64,000 bases of DNA from Ostrinia nubilalis (GCF_963855985.1 NC_087095.1:7574001-7638000), one strand, 5' to 3'; counted from the first letter of the stretch, positions 22,053 through 35,589 are shown. Program-made: numbers and translations. The notes: a model not told the origin generated them from the sequence alone.

Positions 22053-22704
22053 TAAACGATCAAAATAATTATTTTCGTCTTTAATTTCAAGAAATCCACG
22101 TTGAAAAACGATAGGGAAAAAGTTTTTACATTGCATAAGATAAATATTTTTACCTGTAGGTATTTAACGTGTTATTCACACAAAAAGGGGCTATAAACAC
22201 AAATTTCGCAAATCAGTCCGAATAGAGTCAATGCACTAATTTAGGGAATTTGTGAAGTTGTTGTTATTATTTAAACAAGATTAGTATACCGTTTGAATGG
22301 GGATAGACTAGAAAAGTTTTGATAAAATTCGAAGATCGCTATCTCTTTTAAAAAAAATTTTATAGCCATGTAAACTTAAATGTTCAGTCCATTTTTAACT
22401 TTTCGGAAAAGTTCAAAGCTGAATTAAAAAAAAACTAGATGATATTTGCCAGTAAATTTAGATTTGATGCAACCCTATATCAATGCACGTCAAAACAAAA
22501 TATTTACTTTGAGGCTACGCTTAGTAGTTTTTTTTTAAATCGAAATTAAATGATGCGTTTTGGGTATTTTGGTGAAATTACTAAAAAACTTAATATAAAA
22601 GTAGCCGCCTGACATGGAACGTGTTATGGGGGCTGAAAATATAGGAAATGACCCATTCTATCCGCCAAATCATTTTGGCACACGATGCGCCAAACACCCT
22701 GTAT

Positions 22705-25700
22705 AAATAAATTGGTCATAAGCCTCGAAAGTAAAGTATAATATCGTATTTTAACAAAATATCGATAGATCGGAAATAATTTATACAGTCCGTAACCACT
22801 AGAGTGAAACGCTGTATACGTAGTTGTTTTATTAACGCAATAAATGCCGTCCACACATTCTACTTTAAACTTCAAATCCCTCATCGCAACCAGAAATCGG
22901 ATATGTTCCAAAAAGCTTTAAAAAAGTGATAATTGGAATGTCTACGTGACAACAACATACAACCGGCTGTTAACAAAGCGAATAAAACTTACAATATTTA
23001 TAAGATGGTCCGCTACGTCTGCACAAAAACGTTGCGGTAGCTGTTACGCTTGAAGAATTTAGACTGGTATCAAAGATTACAATCACCTCCGCGAACTGTA
23101 AATAAGTATTGACAAACAATTCGACGCCTAAACTTATGTAACGGCACTTCAAAATCAATAGAACTGAACTCGTTAATATTTAATTAATTGGAACGTCTGT
23201 TTTAACCGATTCGCTGACACGATTTCTTTTGCATTTTAACAAGATTGACAGCACCAAAAAAAATGGTTTTTACTTAGGAAAGAAAAATCAAATGCATGCA
23301 ATTGAAAGCCAGAAAATTGTACATTCATACATACGTAATGAAAATGTATTAATAATTTAATTAATAATTTTGCAATAGGTTAGTGCGGAAACGTGTAACT
23401 TACGTTTTCTAATACTCGACAAAAAAGAGTATAATAGTCAGAGTGCCGAGGTATTCTTGAAGTTATTACGAGATGATTTCAAACATCAATACACCAAACT
23501 TTTTGCTCTGAAAAACTATTGAAACTTCCCCACCTGTTCAATGACCTAGTCTACATGACCTATGTTAGTCTTGAGGAGAAACAAGTGAACTCGTAGGTAC
23601 GTCACATTTATTCGGGTGGCGGCCTCTGGCGAGGTTGTGTGGCAGGAAGGAGGAAAATGTCGCATCACTATAATAGCTAGCCTTGCGGTGACACTGGCCG
23701 GTGATGCACTTTCCATTGCAGTTTGTTTTGGTGGCATCGTTTTATGAGACAATCATTTTTAAATACATACACCGTTTAATACACGGTAATGGACCTGATT
23801 GGTTTTGATCTTGCTAGAGCGTGAAGATGATCGGGCTCAGCTAGATCAGAGACATGTGACTTCAAGTAAAAGTGATGACATACATATTACTCGTACAAAG
23901 TAGTTAGAATAGACGTAGTTAGAGTTCATCATTATTTAGGATTTTATCACCATTATCATGACATGAACAAACTTGACCTTCACGGGTTGGCTTTTTATTA
24001 GCGGTCAAGCTGTAGATCCTGGCTACACCAGAGGGTACGTTAGGAACGAGAGGTGGGAATGGTCCCGGTTATATGTATAGGTTGAAATGATGATTGTGGT
24101 TGCAGCTCTGAAAACTGACTCTACTGTTGTGATCCTAATTGAGCCACATACGATAGAAGATACGCCTAAAATGGCCATATTTTTATTGCCATTTCTAATT
24201 GAAAAATGAATCAGTTGATTAATAAACCAGTTAGTACTCACTTCAAGAGTAGCTTTAATGTTTGATGGCACACAACCTCCTTCAATTAGAGATACAAAGC
24301 CCCAGCCTGACAGCCGTATTGTGTGCGTCACGCGTTTGTTCTAGCGAGACCTATTGCGTCCTACACAAGAGGAACCATTACACACTTTCTTATTTTCTCA
24401 ACTTCGCAAGGTAATCTAGTAATAGGCAATCGGTGGGACTCTCTCTCGCCGTTTTAACGGAGAACGCACGGAGAAAGCGTTGCATAAGTAATATGGCAGG
24501 GCTATATCTACCGCAAATCACAGAATTGACGTGACCCAAGCCGCTATCATTATGAGAAATTAACACTTGCAAAATATTCTATTAACTCTTAAGACTGTAT
24601 TAATAAGAACGATATTGCAAGACCTAGGACATGTGAGGAAATATTGAAGGTAATTGCGAATACCAATTGAAGAAACTAGAGTTGAGCAATGATCAGCCGA
24701 GTGCAGCCGAGGCCGAGAATTCAGATAAATTAATGCAATACTTTTAATCTCGTTTATTTTTGAGAGAAATAAAAATAAGGACGAGGGTATTTCAGAAGTG
24801 TCTTAGAGTCACCTACCTACTTAATATTTAAATCGCGTGTTTTTTCCATGTAAGTTACAGTTAGTTTTGTTTGTGTTGGTTAAGAGCATTTATTTTATAG
24901 TCCTATACTTTCTCTAAGTGGCAAAAGTGTTATCTACATTTAATCAAAGCAGCGGATGGCCTTCATTTCACTTTTAAATGTAGGTAGGACGATATTTTAC
25001 AACTATTTCTGCCGCATTGAATTAAATGAACAAAGCAAATATTAAACTAAATATCTTTAACATAATAATAACGAAACTCTACAAAGTATTCCAAATCCCT
25101 AATAACGCGACAACCGCACTTCTAACTAAAATTACTGTAAAAGGAAACACGGTTATTATTAAAGAACACGTAAGGAATGAGTCAATGGGACGTACATTCT
25201 CGGATGCTTCTCAGAACCCTTTTGTTGGTGCATATCATTCTCATTGCCCAATAAGACAAAATCAGAGCTTATACACGTGCGCCAAAAGACATCTAACTAA
25301 CGCGTGCCAGACGGCGGGATATGTAGACACCTTTTTGCTTTACTCAACACTATTATGAACAAGCTGTGAAATTAAAACTATTACGGCTTAATTTAGATAT
25401 GGCACTTTAATGTAAGTAAGATGGTGAAAGTGTCATTTTAACTACCAGAAAGAGCGGGTATGATGACCTAATCTGCCTATGAAATCAATAAGGAATTTAA
25501 CTTCAGTTTAGATCTACACGATTGATGTATTTTATTTAGCCACTCTTTAACATATTATTAAAATAGAAAAATCGACTCTACCATGCATTGTTCCGTTGTT
25601 TTTAAATTCATTTAGCACAGTTCCAAATGAAAATTACTTTCGAATTTGATAATAATAATTTTGATTATTCATCACGAACATGTTCAAAGTCCAGCGTTTT

Positions 25701-26901
25701 AAAAACGCCAGTGTAAAAGTCGACGTGTGACAGCGTGCGCGGGCGCGTCCCGTGGGCCGGCTTCGGCAGGTAATGACACAAAACGAAGCGGACAAACGTA
25801 TATCTCACGTCACAACACCACACTCAAGCGGCCATCCGTCAGGCACCATAGTACAAACGGCCTAATAACCTCAATCAACCATTTTCTCTCATTAGAAAAG
25901 TTTTAGTTACGAGCAATAAAAGTTGTGGGACTCAAATGATACTGGTCGTGAATTAATCAGAGTCAAATTAAAGTCATCTCTATGATTTATGGATGGAATT
26001 AAAATACTAATTCAAGAAATTAAAAAAAATCGATGTTAGACATAAGAAAAACTGGAAGTTCGAATCATACTATGTCATATTGTATGTTTGTTTTTATCAG
26101 GAGCGTAAGTACAGTGAAAAATTATATAATGAAAATCAGTGCCACTGGTACTGCCAGTACGCCTAACGGTCCCTCCATCACTAGTTTAAAAAACTTTTTA
26201 ATCATCAAATCACAAAAATCACGTGTCGTATCGCTTGTTTATAATACAAAATATCTTCCCTGCATCTACGAACGTTAGGAGACCTGAATGTTAACATTAA
26301 ATAATCACTTTACAATATCTTTAGCACTGTTCTTCGGTTAATGCATGCGCGCACGCATTAAGTAAATCGACATGCCCCATTTATGGCGACTGAACACTTG
26401 GACAGCCAGTGTTTACGTCCCAATGACACGTCTGATTCACTTCCAATCGGCCAGCGATCCTCACAAAACGTCAAGCACAAATCATGGACACCGGCCGTAA
26501 GTTAGCGCGTGGGTGCAAATCCGAACATAATGAGTTACATTGTCTTATTACTTTATATGGCAACCCCAGGTTTTTCTCCACATTGCCTGAGTAGGCGTAT
26601 AGTTTCTATCCTTTATGCTCGGTGTAGGTAGCGTTTGTTCTCCAGTTGTTATTAAATCAGAAATACCACAAAAAAGCTTCTAGATGGAAACACATAGACA
26701 GAATGACACTAATACATCTACCAAATAGATGAGAACAAAACAAAAAACGTAATCAGAATTTTCGTCAATCAATTCCTTATTCATTAAAACCCACACCGAT
26801 AACATTTTAGTAGATTGTATTCTCGTGGTTTGTCTTGTGCATTGCCTTTTATAGATTTACGAGTATTTCAGGCAGGTAGAAATAAAAATGAAGTAACTGA
26901 C
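22705..26901. other. Long unique-looking AT-rich stretch
   Basis: No repeat that I recognise. Open frames of up to about 110 codons (for example 25026-25358) are within what chance gives in AT-rich DNA and resemble nothing known. The segment 24242-24306 (- strand) is listed separately as a weak exon candidate. A CpG-richer patch lies at about 25720-25790. Confidence 0.35.
24242..24306 (-). other. Weak exon candidate, 65 nt
   Basis: On the - strand the segment is preceded by GGCTGTCAG and followed by GAA/GTGAGTAC. One frame is open (WGFVSLIEGGCVPSNIKATL). The pyrimidine tract before the acceptor is poor, so chance is likely. Its frame would be phase-compatible with one frame of the 26902-26959 candidate upstream on the same strand. 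Confidence 0.15.
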
Positions 26902-26959
26902 CTGCAGGATGCTGCAGTCTTTTCTTTAGGTGCCGACACTGCCTCGTCGTCACTGCAAC
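26902..26959 (-). other. Candidate internal exon, 58 nt, product unknown
   Basis: Read on the - strand, a pyrimidine-rich acceptor (AATTTTCCTTTTGCTTGCAG) is followed by 58 nt and a good donor (CTGCAG/GTCAGT). Two frames are open: one gives CSDDEAVSAPKEKTAASC (needs one base from the previous exon), the other VAVTTRQCRHLKKRLQHPA (phase 0). Neither belongs to a family I know. If real, a - strand gene with long introns spans this part of the window and may enclose the trypsin gene on the opposite strand. The splice sites are the only support. Confidence 0.35.
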
Positions 26960-29900
26960 CTGCAAGCAAAAGGAAAATTGTGTATAAGTAGAGAGTTGCA
27001 GAAAAGGTATACTTATTAATGGCCGATGAACAAGATGCTAGGTGTTAGGCTAGGCATACTCCTAAACAAGTAGTTGTTTCAGCCAGCATTATATTGAAAT
27101 TGGATGGTTGATGATGAAAGTAAAAAAAAGTATTAAGGCATCGTTTCAGACGTGTTTGAAAATTGACATAATAAATGAGTATTGAGCATGAGCTAATGTT
27201 GCCTAACAGTAGGTAAATAGGCTTACTTATTACAACTATGATGATGATAATAATGTTGTTACTCCTTTGCGTGCGAACTTGGATTTACCTGATTATTATT
27301 TTTAATTCAGTCACGTATTAAACAGTCATATGATAGTTCACCGATTTGACCCGGATGAGGCACAGCCGTGGTTGATGTACCTACGAATAGCGAGCACCCA
27401 TCCGGGATCGACCGCAATGTGTGTTATTTGGATTGTCTATTTAGGGCCCTGCATCCTCTTCACTGTTAATATTATTAAATGCATTTTAAATGTGACATAA
27501 AGTAGCTATTACATTTTTCGATATCTGATGATTAGTAAAATTGTATAAGACATTGTCAGGCTTATAAAACTTTCCAAACAACCACCATGACCCATCGAGG
27601 GCCAGAATTAGATTTTTCATTTCTACTTCGGAATTGCTTAAGAGCTACAGATCTCAAGGCATTAAAATATCATCGAATATTCCCGATTCTCTAGATAAAA
27701 TTATAAATCGGCCATAGAGTCAAATTTCAATTACAGCCCAACAGCAAAACGGGGCTATTTTTAGATTCGTCCAGTCCAGTCCACAACAATTACCTACATC
27801 CTGAAATATACAATTTACAGTTCTATAGTTAGAACATTTACCAGCAAATCTTGATACTTGCTAAAGGTATAAAGAAGCATTAATATAGAGTACATGAGCC
27901 AATTCTCCCAAACATGGCAAAAGTCCTTGCTGCCCACTCGTCAGTATTGGTCGTTTTAATGTAGATAATTGTCGACTTATTAAGAACTGTCCGACTGCTC
28001 CTCCCACGTATGATAGTCCACTAATTGTTTGTTTTATAACGTCTTGTTTTGAAAGACCTCCTGGTTAATGTGAAGTCAAATATGGAATATTTTACTGACG
28101 TAGATATAGTATGGCTGTTAGGGATATCAAGAACGAAACCAAAGAAGAAGAAAAGAACTCAATTGCGCTTACCAGTTATCCCAATTGGCGAATATAGTCC
28201 TGAGTCCATGCACTCGTTAGTCGCTATGGTCTCTAGTCTCTACAGCCCACTGGTACGAAAGCTCTTCTGTCATATTATCAGTGTCATTGTATATCAGTTA
28301 GCGCCACTAGCCCAAAAAGGGCTGTCACTGGCCTGTATCGCCAATTGGCGAGCCTAAGGTGATGCCCTCATTAACTCGTGATCGTGAAATCATAGGATGT
28401 ATTAGTTGAGATTAGCAGTGACAACACAGGGTTCCTGAATGCAGTTTTAATGTAGCTGTTGATCGTAGGCGGTTCAGAGATCGCCGTTGCCTCTTGATCG
28501 TATTTTTATAACATCCAAATCTTTAATAAGAAACAGTAACATTTTTTGGATATCTTAATCGTCAAGCGAGGAGTTTGAGTTCAATATAACACGGAGTTAC
28601 AGACAGCAAAAACAACCACAAATCACGTACGGCGCCTGTAAAATACGATTTTAATAATGTTGTTTTTAATAGTTACGGGTATTTTAGTGACACTCGATAG
28701 AAGTGATCATGTTGATCCAAGCATTGGGCAACTGACGGTTTATACTTTTTCCACGTTGATAAATAATCGTACAATTTCCGATGTTTACGGCAATGACCGA
28801 AAGTGAAATCATTTAATTTACCGTCTTAATTATGTTTTGGTATGCCCACGCGCACATCGAATGTAATCAACCGCGTAGTTTATGGATTTTATTTAAAGTA
28901 AAACAATGAACTGACATTGTCTGCAAGTGAAAATTTGCATAAACCACATTTTGATTGTGTTCGTTTATATTGAGTGATGTCACATTGCCTCGGGCGGGAA
29001 TAGAATGGGTGATATAAAGGTCAGTAGCACATCTGATTTGTCGAGTATTACATGCAAACTGTTTGTGTTTCGCACGGGCTCAATTAGAGTACCATATTGG
29101 GCAAATACAATATTGCGGAACAAAGTGCAAACGTAGGAAATTGTTATTTAATATAGACAGATGAATCATGGTAGAGTTCACGGATAAAAATAAACTGTTG
29201 CAGTGTTGGTTGGTCATTGATGTCTTGTCTGAATCTGATATACCAGACTAGATTGTGACAAAGTAGGTATGTAATAGTAATAGGGCGGCGGTTTGTACAT
29301 CCTTTAAAATCTTAATAAAATAGACTTTGATTACAATCATCGGAAACCACAGGTTGTCAAACTTTGAAAGGTTATCCTCAAACACACTTTCTTCAGTGAC
29401 AGATCAGACACAACTGATGGAGACAGAAGATAATAAGTGTCACCGCTGCCACAGGAAGGCCAGCAGTCTGTTGACCAACGAATGTCGACGAATGTGGTGC
29501 TTCCTGTAAACAATGTCTCCGTCATTCTAAATTTAATTATCTGATCAACAGTCACATAATTACATTTTAACACTCACATTTAATACGAAAATTGCACGTA
29601 CAAAGTATAGCGTATGTAGGGGAATGGAATTCTGTGAATGACTTTAAAATGCGAGTAACTAGATACTGATTGGGTATCTTTAGACCTACCTCATCATCAC
29701 TCATCATCGTCATCAGGCCTGATTGAGGTCGAACGTTCATACATAAAAATACAAAACATTTCAGTTGCTGATTACATAATTAAAATATGTACCTACTTAC
29801 AATTTACGAGTACCTATCTATTGTACCACTTCATAAGATTGACAAACTATGGCATGAGTTAGTAATTAAGAAGTTGATCCTTACATTATCATAACGCGCG

Positions 29901-31823
29901 TCTCGAGTGCCAGCGTCCGACATTGTAATTCTGATAACAAATTAACTATTAACGTTTAATATAAACTCAATCTTCATAACAAAGTACTAAGTTTAGACAG
30001 CGGGAGTTCTATAGTAAATACGTAATGAAGTGGGAATACGCCATGATCGCGGGCATTGTCCGACTCGGGCGCCTTCCGCTTCGGACGGACCACTCAACGT
30101 AGACCTTTAGCTTTGCATACATTTACCTTCTATTAGTGCAAGCTAACTGCTAGGCAAGGTCGACGAGGGGGGTCTCAATAAAATGGCAAAACTAGATGTA
30201 TTAGTATAGGAAAGTATCGAAAGGCGGAACGTTGCGATTGAAAAATAGAAAACGTGTGCCTCCAGTGTTCTGGTGTATGTAAATAGCTGTCACCGTTCGT
30301 GCAATGCAGGAAGTTCTGTGCACGTTATTATTTTTAGCTGTGACTATTTTTGTGGTGTATTTAATTATGGATTACATTGCGCGTCTGTCGAACGGTAAAT
30401 GCAATGGGTGACGCGATTTCTTGATTCCGTTAATATACTTGCTGTTCCAACGTAATGTTATATTTTGTGGTAATGTACTCGTATATGGAAACCATAGATT
30501 AGGTACATGGCAAATTGTGTAGTTATTACATTGCTGTCCTTAGTATTTAGTATTTTTCATTTTTAAATAAATAACGGGACGCATATGCGCGGGGGCAGCA
30601 ATCGTCTGCAAAAGTTCTGTTCGCGGGCGAACACGAGCAGGTTATAAAACTCCTATCAATAAATCCAGAATGAACAGCAACTGTTAATTTAATTAAATCA
30701 TCTCACATTTCACTTAGTTGATTATACAGTCCGTTATTTTATTTCTTTCTCCACATTACCGAAGAAAACCTACACATGTTTCTTTACGGTCACTACCTTG
30801 ATACAAATAAAGCACAATAGCAATGCATAAATAGGAAATCGTCGCTCCACTGGCTCGGATAATACACTAACTTTACTTGCACGTGAAAATCGCAATTCTA
30901 TATGCAAATTCAATTTTAAGCTGTAGACTACGCCTCTCACTGGCACGGTGAGACTTACATCTAGCACCTTACACCATGTTCAAAAGTTAAAAAAGATCAT
31001 AAGGAGATGTCATTAAAGTCCGAAATGTTAATGGATATCAAAGGATGCCAAAAATATATTGTAATCAATAGAAACTATCCTTTTGAGTGAACGGTGGCCA
31101 CAAAAAGGACAACCGACAGAAGCCGAATGTTGGTAGAGTCGCGCAAAGAACTGCAAGGGAGACTAGTAGAGAAAGCCTATATCCGGAAACAGGCTCAAAA
31201 GGAATTCATTATAGTATCTGTGTAATGTGATGATGAACAATTTCATATCAATAACAAGAAGAAGCGCCGGCGGCTACCCAAATATTGAGGCGATAAACTT
31301 TTCAAATTCTAGCATAACAAATAAACCTCAAAACACATAACTGTATTTCAAACTCGTTGAAAAACACCTAAAGAATTAATGCCAACACCTAAAGCAAATA
31401 ACAATATAAATAAATCACGTGCGTGACCACGTGTGGTGCGAGCTAATAAATTCAAATCATAATAATTTCGCGCTCTTTATTGCCATTAAATGCAGTGGCT
31501 AGTTATATGAAATAAAATATGAAAAACCTGTTCAAAATGCCACATAACTGTCAATAAGATGTCCACTAAGTCGCCATAATGATAAAACTAACAAGTTGTA
31601 GGACATCCGATATCTGCATTTAGTTTGGTGCAATATGTGAGTTAAAGCGTTATTATGGTTCCCATTAAGAGCGTTTACGCGAAGCGCGGCGTTTCAAGGG
31701 GCATCATTGGAAATGATTCGCGCGCGGCGTTTTTAATAGTTTTCAAATGTTTATAGCAAAACAATAACAATGAAGTATATCGTTTCAAAGTAAATATTTT
31801 AAAGAAGATGTTATTTATTATCG
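26960..31823. other. Long unique-looking stretch, no gene seen
   Basis: AT-rich with a few GC-richer patches (27360-27420, 30040-30110). CCAATTGGCGA occurs in inverted positions near 28183 and 28341 but without further pairing. Short overlapping open frames on both strands around 29327-29573 are unconvincing. Confidence 0.35.
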
Positions 31824-31852
31824 TCCTATGGCTGAGATGATGATGATGATGA
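31824..31852 (+). mobile_element. Minute RTE 3' tail
   Basis: CGTCCTATGGCTGAGATGAT followed by GATGATGAT is the last ~29 bp of an RTE element, similar to the 31-bp insertion at 7034-7064. I cannot see a clear target duplication here. Confidence 0.65.
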
Positions 31853-32011
31853 GGTGAGGACTCGACTATTATGAAACATGAGTTCGATAACACAAACATT
31901 CATGTGCTTAAGTACCTAATTGCAGAACAGTTTCAGTACAATTATCTAAGGTAGTTAGTTACAGATAACATGATTGTGAAAACTTTTTCCATTTTCATTT
32001 AATTATACCTT

Positions 32012-32184
32012 AAGCCGAGTCCAGACGGGTGAAATGTGTAATGTAAGATTACGAGTAATGTAACACGAATTCTACGTGTGGACGTCACTACGAGCATGAC
32101 GTGTAAAGTGCTGCCCATACTATTTCCATTACATTACAAGATACATTTCATTACGCGTTACATCAGTCTGGACCCACCCGGCTT
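32012..32184. mobile_element. 173-bp MITE
   Basis: AAGCCGAGTCCAGACGGGTG at the left is matched in inverted orientation at the right by CAGTCTGGACCCACCCGGCTT, with an offset around GTCCAGAC. Internal runs rich in GTAATGTAA/TTACATTAC also pair. No coding sequence. Confidence 0.7.
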
Positions 32185-33682
32185 TATTACGATCCACTTG
32201 CGGGTTTTATACAGTTTCTAACTATTTTCAGGACCATTTTCATACGATTTAATCTGTATTTCAAATGTATTTCTATATTAAAATGTAGATCCTGGCTGCA
32301 TAGAAATCGCAACAGAAAAAAATACTCGCTCCTAACTTGTATCTTGTACCAAACCCCAAGCAGCGGTTAGAAGTCGGTCGACAAATAGTCCCGTCCTTCA
32401 CGGCTCACCGGCGAGGTGCAAGCACACTGCAATACTCAATACCGGCGGAACCATTGTTCTGAGACAAGACTGATGCTGCGTGAATCAAGCGCATGCGTGG
32501 ATTAGCGCTGTGAATCTAACGAAATTATGACCGAGATTATATATCGGTTTCTAAATTATAATCTGTTTTGCATCAACAAAAATATGTCATTTGACTTAAG
32601 ACCACACTTGACAGGTTGTGATCGTTTCTTGTTTATATTTATCCAATGAGATTATTGCTCATTTGCCTTGCTAATTGGATTTCAAACCTATTGAACCATC
32701 ACAGTTGCTTGTAGCATCACTTTGAGACTAAATTTTGGTCATAATTGATTACTCCAAATTGAGACTGCCTGTAATAAGATAAAAATAGCTTATAATACGT
32801 AATTAGCAGTAGGTACTAGAAGCTAGTTAGTGCTAGTACTACAAAATTGTTTGCACTTCTAATTTTAAACGTTTAATTGAGATTAAACCAGGTATTTAAT
32901 TACATACAATTAAGAAAGAGGTTATTCCCAAACGACACAACTCGAAAAACCGGTTAAAACAAATGAGTCACAAACTTTGAAAATCGAATAGGAGCAGTTC
33001 GAGAAACCGTAAACAGATAAGTAGGTAGATCCCTGCGCCCGCGATCCAGGAAGCCAGAGGTCTTTGGCTCCCAGCGGAATGCGCGTAGGCGCGCTCCCAT
33101 GCGCTCGCGGCTTTCTATTGATTTAATGAACACTATCTTATCTTGCCCAATAAGCTTATTACGTCCACGTTCTGAGGTTACTTCCAATTGGACACTGGAA
33201 ACAATAGATGACGATAAGGAAGCCGTTGCGTAGATCCAACAGATGACTACTGGTTTGTGGAGCTGCAATACCTGACAATAACAGCACTCGTTTGAAACTG
33301 AACTAAAGTAGGTTATGCCTTTCTGCGTCCTGAAGCAGTGGAAGCCAAGAAATGTTTGCTACAATTTTATAACTCGGTTATTATTTAGTTATTTAAATTA
33401 GGCCTGAGTTTTATCATGACAATCGAATTTAGCGTTTGTAACGAAATCTATTAGGTATGTTAATAACAAAATTGCGCGCAATATCTCTAAAACTAGTGGA
33501 CTAATAAATCCTGATTGGCCCAATATTAAATTAAGTTCAAATTCTTTATTAGTCGCCTTTTCAGGGCACAATCTTATTTTCGTTTACTTTTAGAGTCCTC
33601 TGGTTTAAAAACCTATAATATTGAGTTTTGTAACCTGTGTTATATTTAGGTAACTTTTTAACTAGTGGTCAATTCAAAGCTA
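32185..33682. other. Intergenic stretch with one unassigned open frame
   Basis: Mostly AT-rich. On the - strand an ATG-initiated frame of 104 codons (33268 down to 32954) crosses a GC-richer block at 33010-33120. It has no domain I recognise, no signal peptide and no clear promoter, so chance is the likelier explanation. No mobile element seen. Confidence 0.3.
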
Positions 33683-34366
33683 TACAGGGTGGAAACGTTA
33701 AGTGATCTCACTCGATTATTTCTAAACTATACAAGATATCGAAAAACTGATTACTGATTCTGAAAGTGCTTCACAAGCTCTTTCAAACGGTACCAATAAT
33801 AGGTTACATAATAAACTGGATCTATCTGAAAATTAAATGTTTTCAGCCTCCATACTAAATGTATGCCAGTCAAACAAAATTAGACGTATTAATTTTTTTT
33901 ATTAAACAATAAACACTTAAAATGAACTCGTAAATTGCATTCTTATTTAAAATTATTTATGGAAAACATTGGTTTTAGGCTTTACTTGCTATAATATTAT
34001 CAAGACATGAGTGCCATGACTGTGGCTGTACTAAATGTATGGAAGCTGGAAACATTGAATTTTAGGATGGATCCAGTTAATTTTGTAACCTATTATTGGT
34101 ATCGTTGGATAGAGCTCGTGAAGCACTTTCAGGATCAATAACCAGTTTTTGAATATCTTGTATAGTTTTTAATATTATGTGGTTTTACTAAATGTATGGA
34201 AGCTGAAAACAATTAATTTTCGGATAGATCCAGTTAATTCTGTAACCTATTATTGGTACCGTTGGATAGAGCTCATGAAGCACTTTCAGGATCAGTAACC
34301 AGTTTTTCGATATCTTGTATAGTTTAGAAATAATCGAATGAGATCACTTATCGTTTCCACCCTGTA
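33683..34366. mobile_element. TACAGGGTG-ended element with one left and two right arms
   Basis: The left arm (about 33683-33868) begins TACAGGGTGGAAACGTTAAG. The right end is its inverse (GTTTCCACCCTGTA). The right arm is partly duplicated in tandem with a 160-bp period: ACTAAATGTATGGAAGCTG occurs near 34029 and 34189. About 150 bp of AT-rich unique sequence separates the arms. It shares the TACAGGGTG terminus and flanking TA with the fold-back at 20954-22704, so both are probably products of the same transposon group. No coding sequence. Confidence 0.8.
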
Positions 34367-34609
34367 TGCACACCATATCGAATTTCACATTTTATTGCTC
34401 GACTTAAAAACGAATATCGGCGTAACACAAAAAACGCCGTAAAAACTACTGGAAATAATTTTGTTGTTGGCTATTTGGAATCGTTGGCCAACTATAATCA
34501 ACACTGAAACATCATGCACGGACAACAGATCGTATTATTCGTTATGGTCATAATAAGTTCTGAAACTTAAATTTCATTTTTCAGATCTATTGCACTATTT
34601 ACGTATTAC

Positions 34610-34753
34610 GCCCGTATTCACAAACGATGCTTGCTTAAGTGAAGCAGCAAATCGAACGCACAGCGTTGAATAGAGCTCTGTGATTGGTTCGTGTGTCACC
34701 CTGTGCGTCCACGCGCACTGTGAGATCTCATAGTAATGTTTGTGAATACGGGA
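34610..34753. mobile_element. 144-bp MITE, copy 2
   Basis: Near-identical to 11165-11309, starting GCCCGTATTCACAAACGATG and ending GTTTGTGAATACGGGAG. It lies about 1 kb upstream of the trypsin start codon. Confidence 0.8.
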
Positions 34754-35589
34754 GTTTTAAACTTAGATTATTTACAGATAATAAAGTCTGCATTGTTTGT
34801 CATGCTTGCAATATATTTTTTATCTTGGGAAATACACACTTCACGAGGGTTTTCCTGTAAAATAATATGTACGTGATAGACCAAACGCGGGAAAAGTTTA
34901 AGATATGCAAACATAACAATGTTGTATTCAAATACATAATACAGTTAAATTCCATTCCAAAGGTGATCCAATCTCAAGATCCTTAAGTACTCAAATCAGA
35001 TGTTTAATATTTAGACCAATCGCAAACTTGAGTTCATTATTTATTCAAAGTTTTGAATGTTTCGTAATACGGGCCTTAGAAACCATTCAGCTGTAACCGC
35101 ATGTACCTTAACGTTAGTGTTTCCATAAATTTGCTGACTTCGGGACATCGGTTGATCGCCTATAAAACCCAGCTCAGGCCACGCTGGACCGTATTAAAGC
35201 GCTATTAATATAATTTGCACCTTTTTACGAGTTGGCCTATATGCCGTAAACGAGCAATAAGCAAAAGTCGTGCCGTATTGGGCTTGTTTGACTTAACAGC
35301 GCATTTAAGTTTCTCTTTTATGTCTTAATTTGCGAGGGTATTTGTTCTTTTTGTAACGTAACGCTTGTTGTTGACATTTGAGATTTAGTGCAACTCAAGA
35401 TGTGATATAGCGAACTGCTGAAAAAAAATGTGTGGTTGCGTAAAGCTGTGTGGTTTCATAAAAATACAGCAGTAGTGTAATAAAATATTTTTTCTTCATA
35501 ACACCTAGTTACTTCAAAACAAACAAAGACCATCTATATTATCAAGTTTGAAACTATGTAACTAACCTAAGTATAAAAATTGTGCATTT
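34754..35589. other. Upstream flank of the trypsin gene
   Basis: AT-rich sequence between the MITE and the proximal promoter. No repeat or coding segment recognised. Confidence 0.35.

Larger units (their letters stand above)
20954..22704. mobile_element. 1.75-kb fold-back element built from a transposon's inverted 3' end
   Basis: Two ~704-bp arms (20954-21658 and 22002-22704) are near-perfect inverted copies starting TACAGGGTGTTTGGCGCATC. The palindrome resumes beyond a MITE inserted in the left arm: AACGACATCTTC at 21784-21795 mirrors GAAGATGTCGTG on the right. Both arms contain the last codons, stop and 3' flank of a mariner/IS630-type transposase, so both ends of the element are its 3' end. 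The loop holds further transposase sequence. The outer TATA on each side fits a TA target duplication. Confidence 0.88.

Noticed and set aside
25026..25358. 110-codon ORF as a gene
   Set aside because: AT-rich codons, no domain, no signals and no conservation evidence; chance-level length.
28182..28350. MITE from inverted CCAATTGGCGA
   Set aside because: CCAATTGG is itself palindromic and pairing does not extend beyond about 15 bp.
32954..33268. 104-codon minus-strand ORF as a gene
   Set aside because: No domain, promoter or splice support; part of its length is explained by a GC-rich patch lacking stops.
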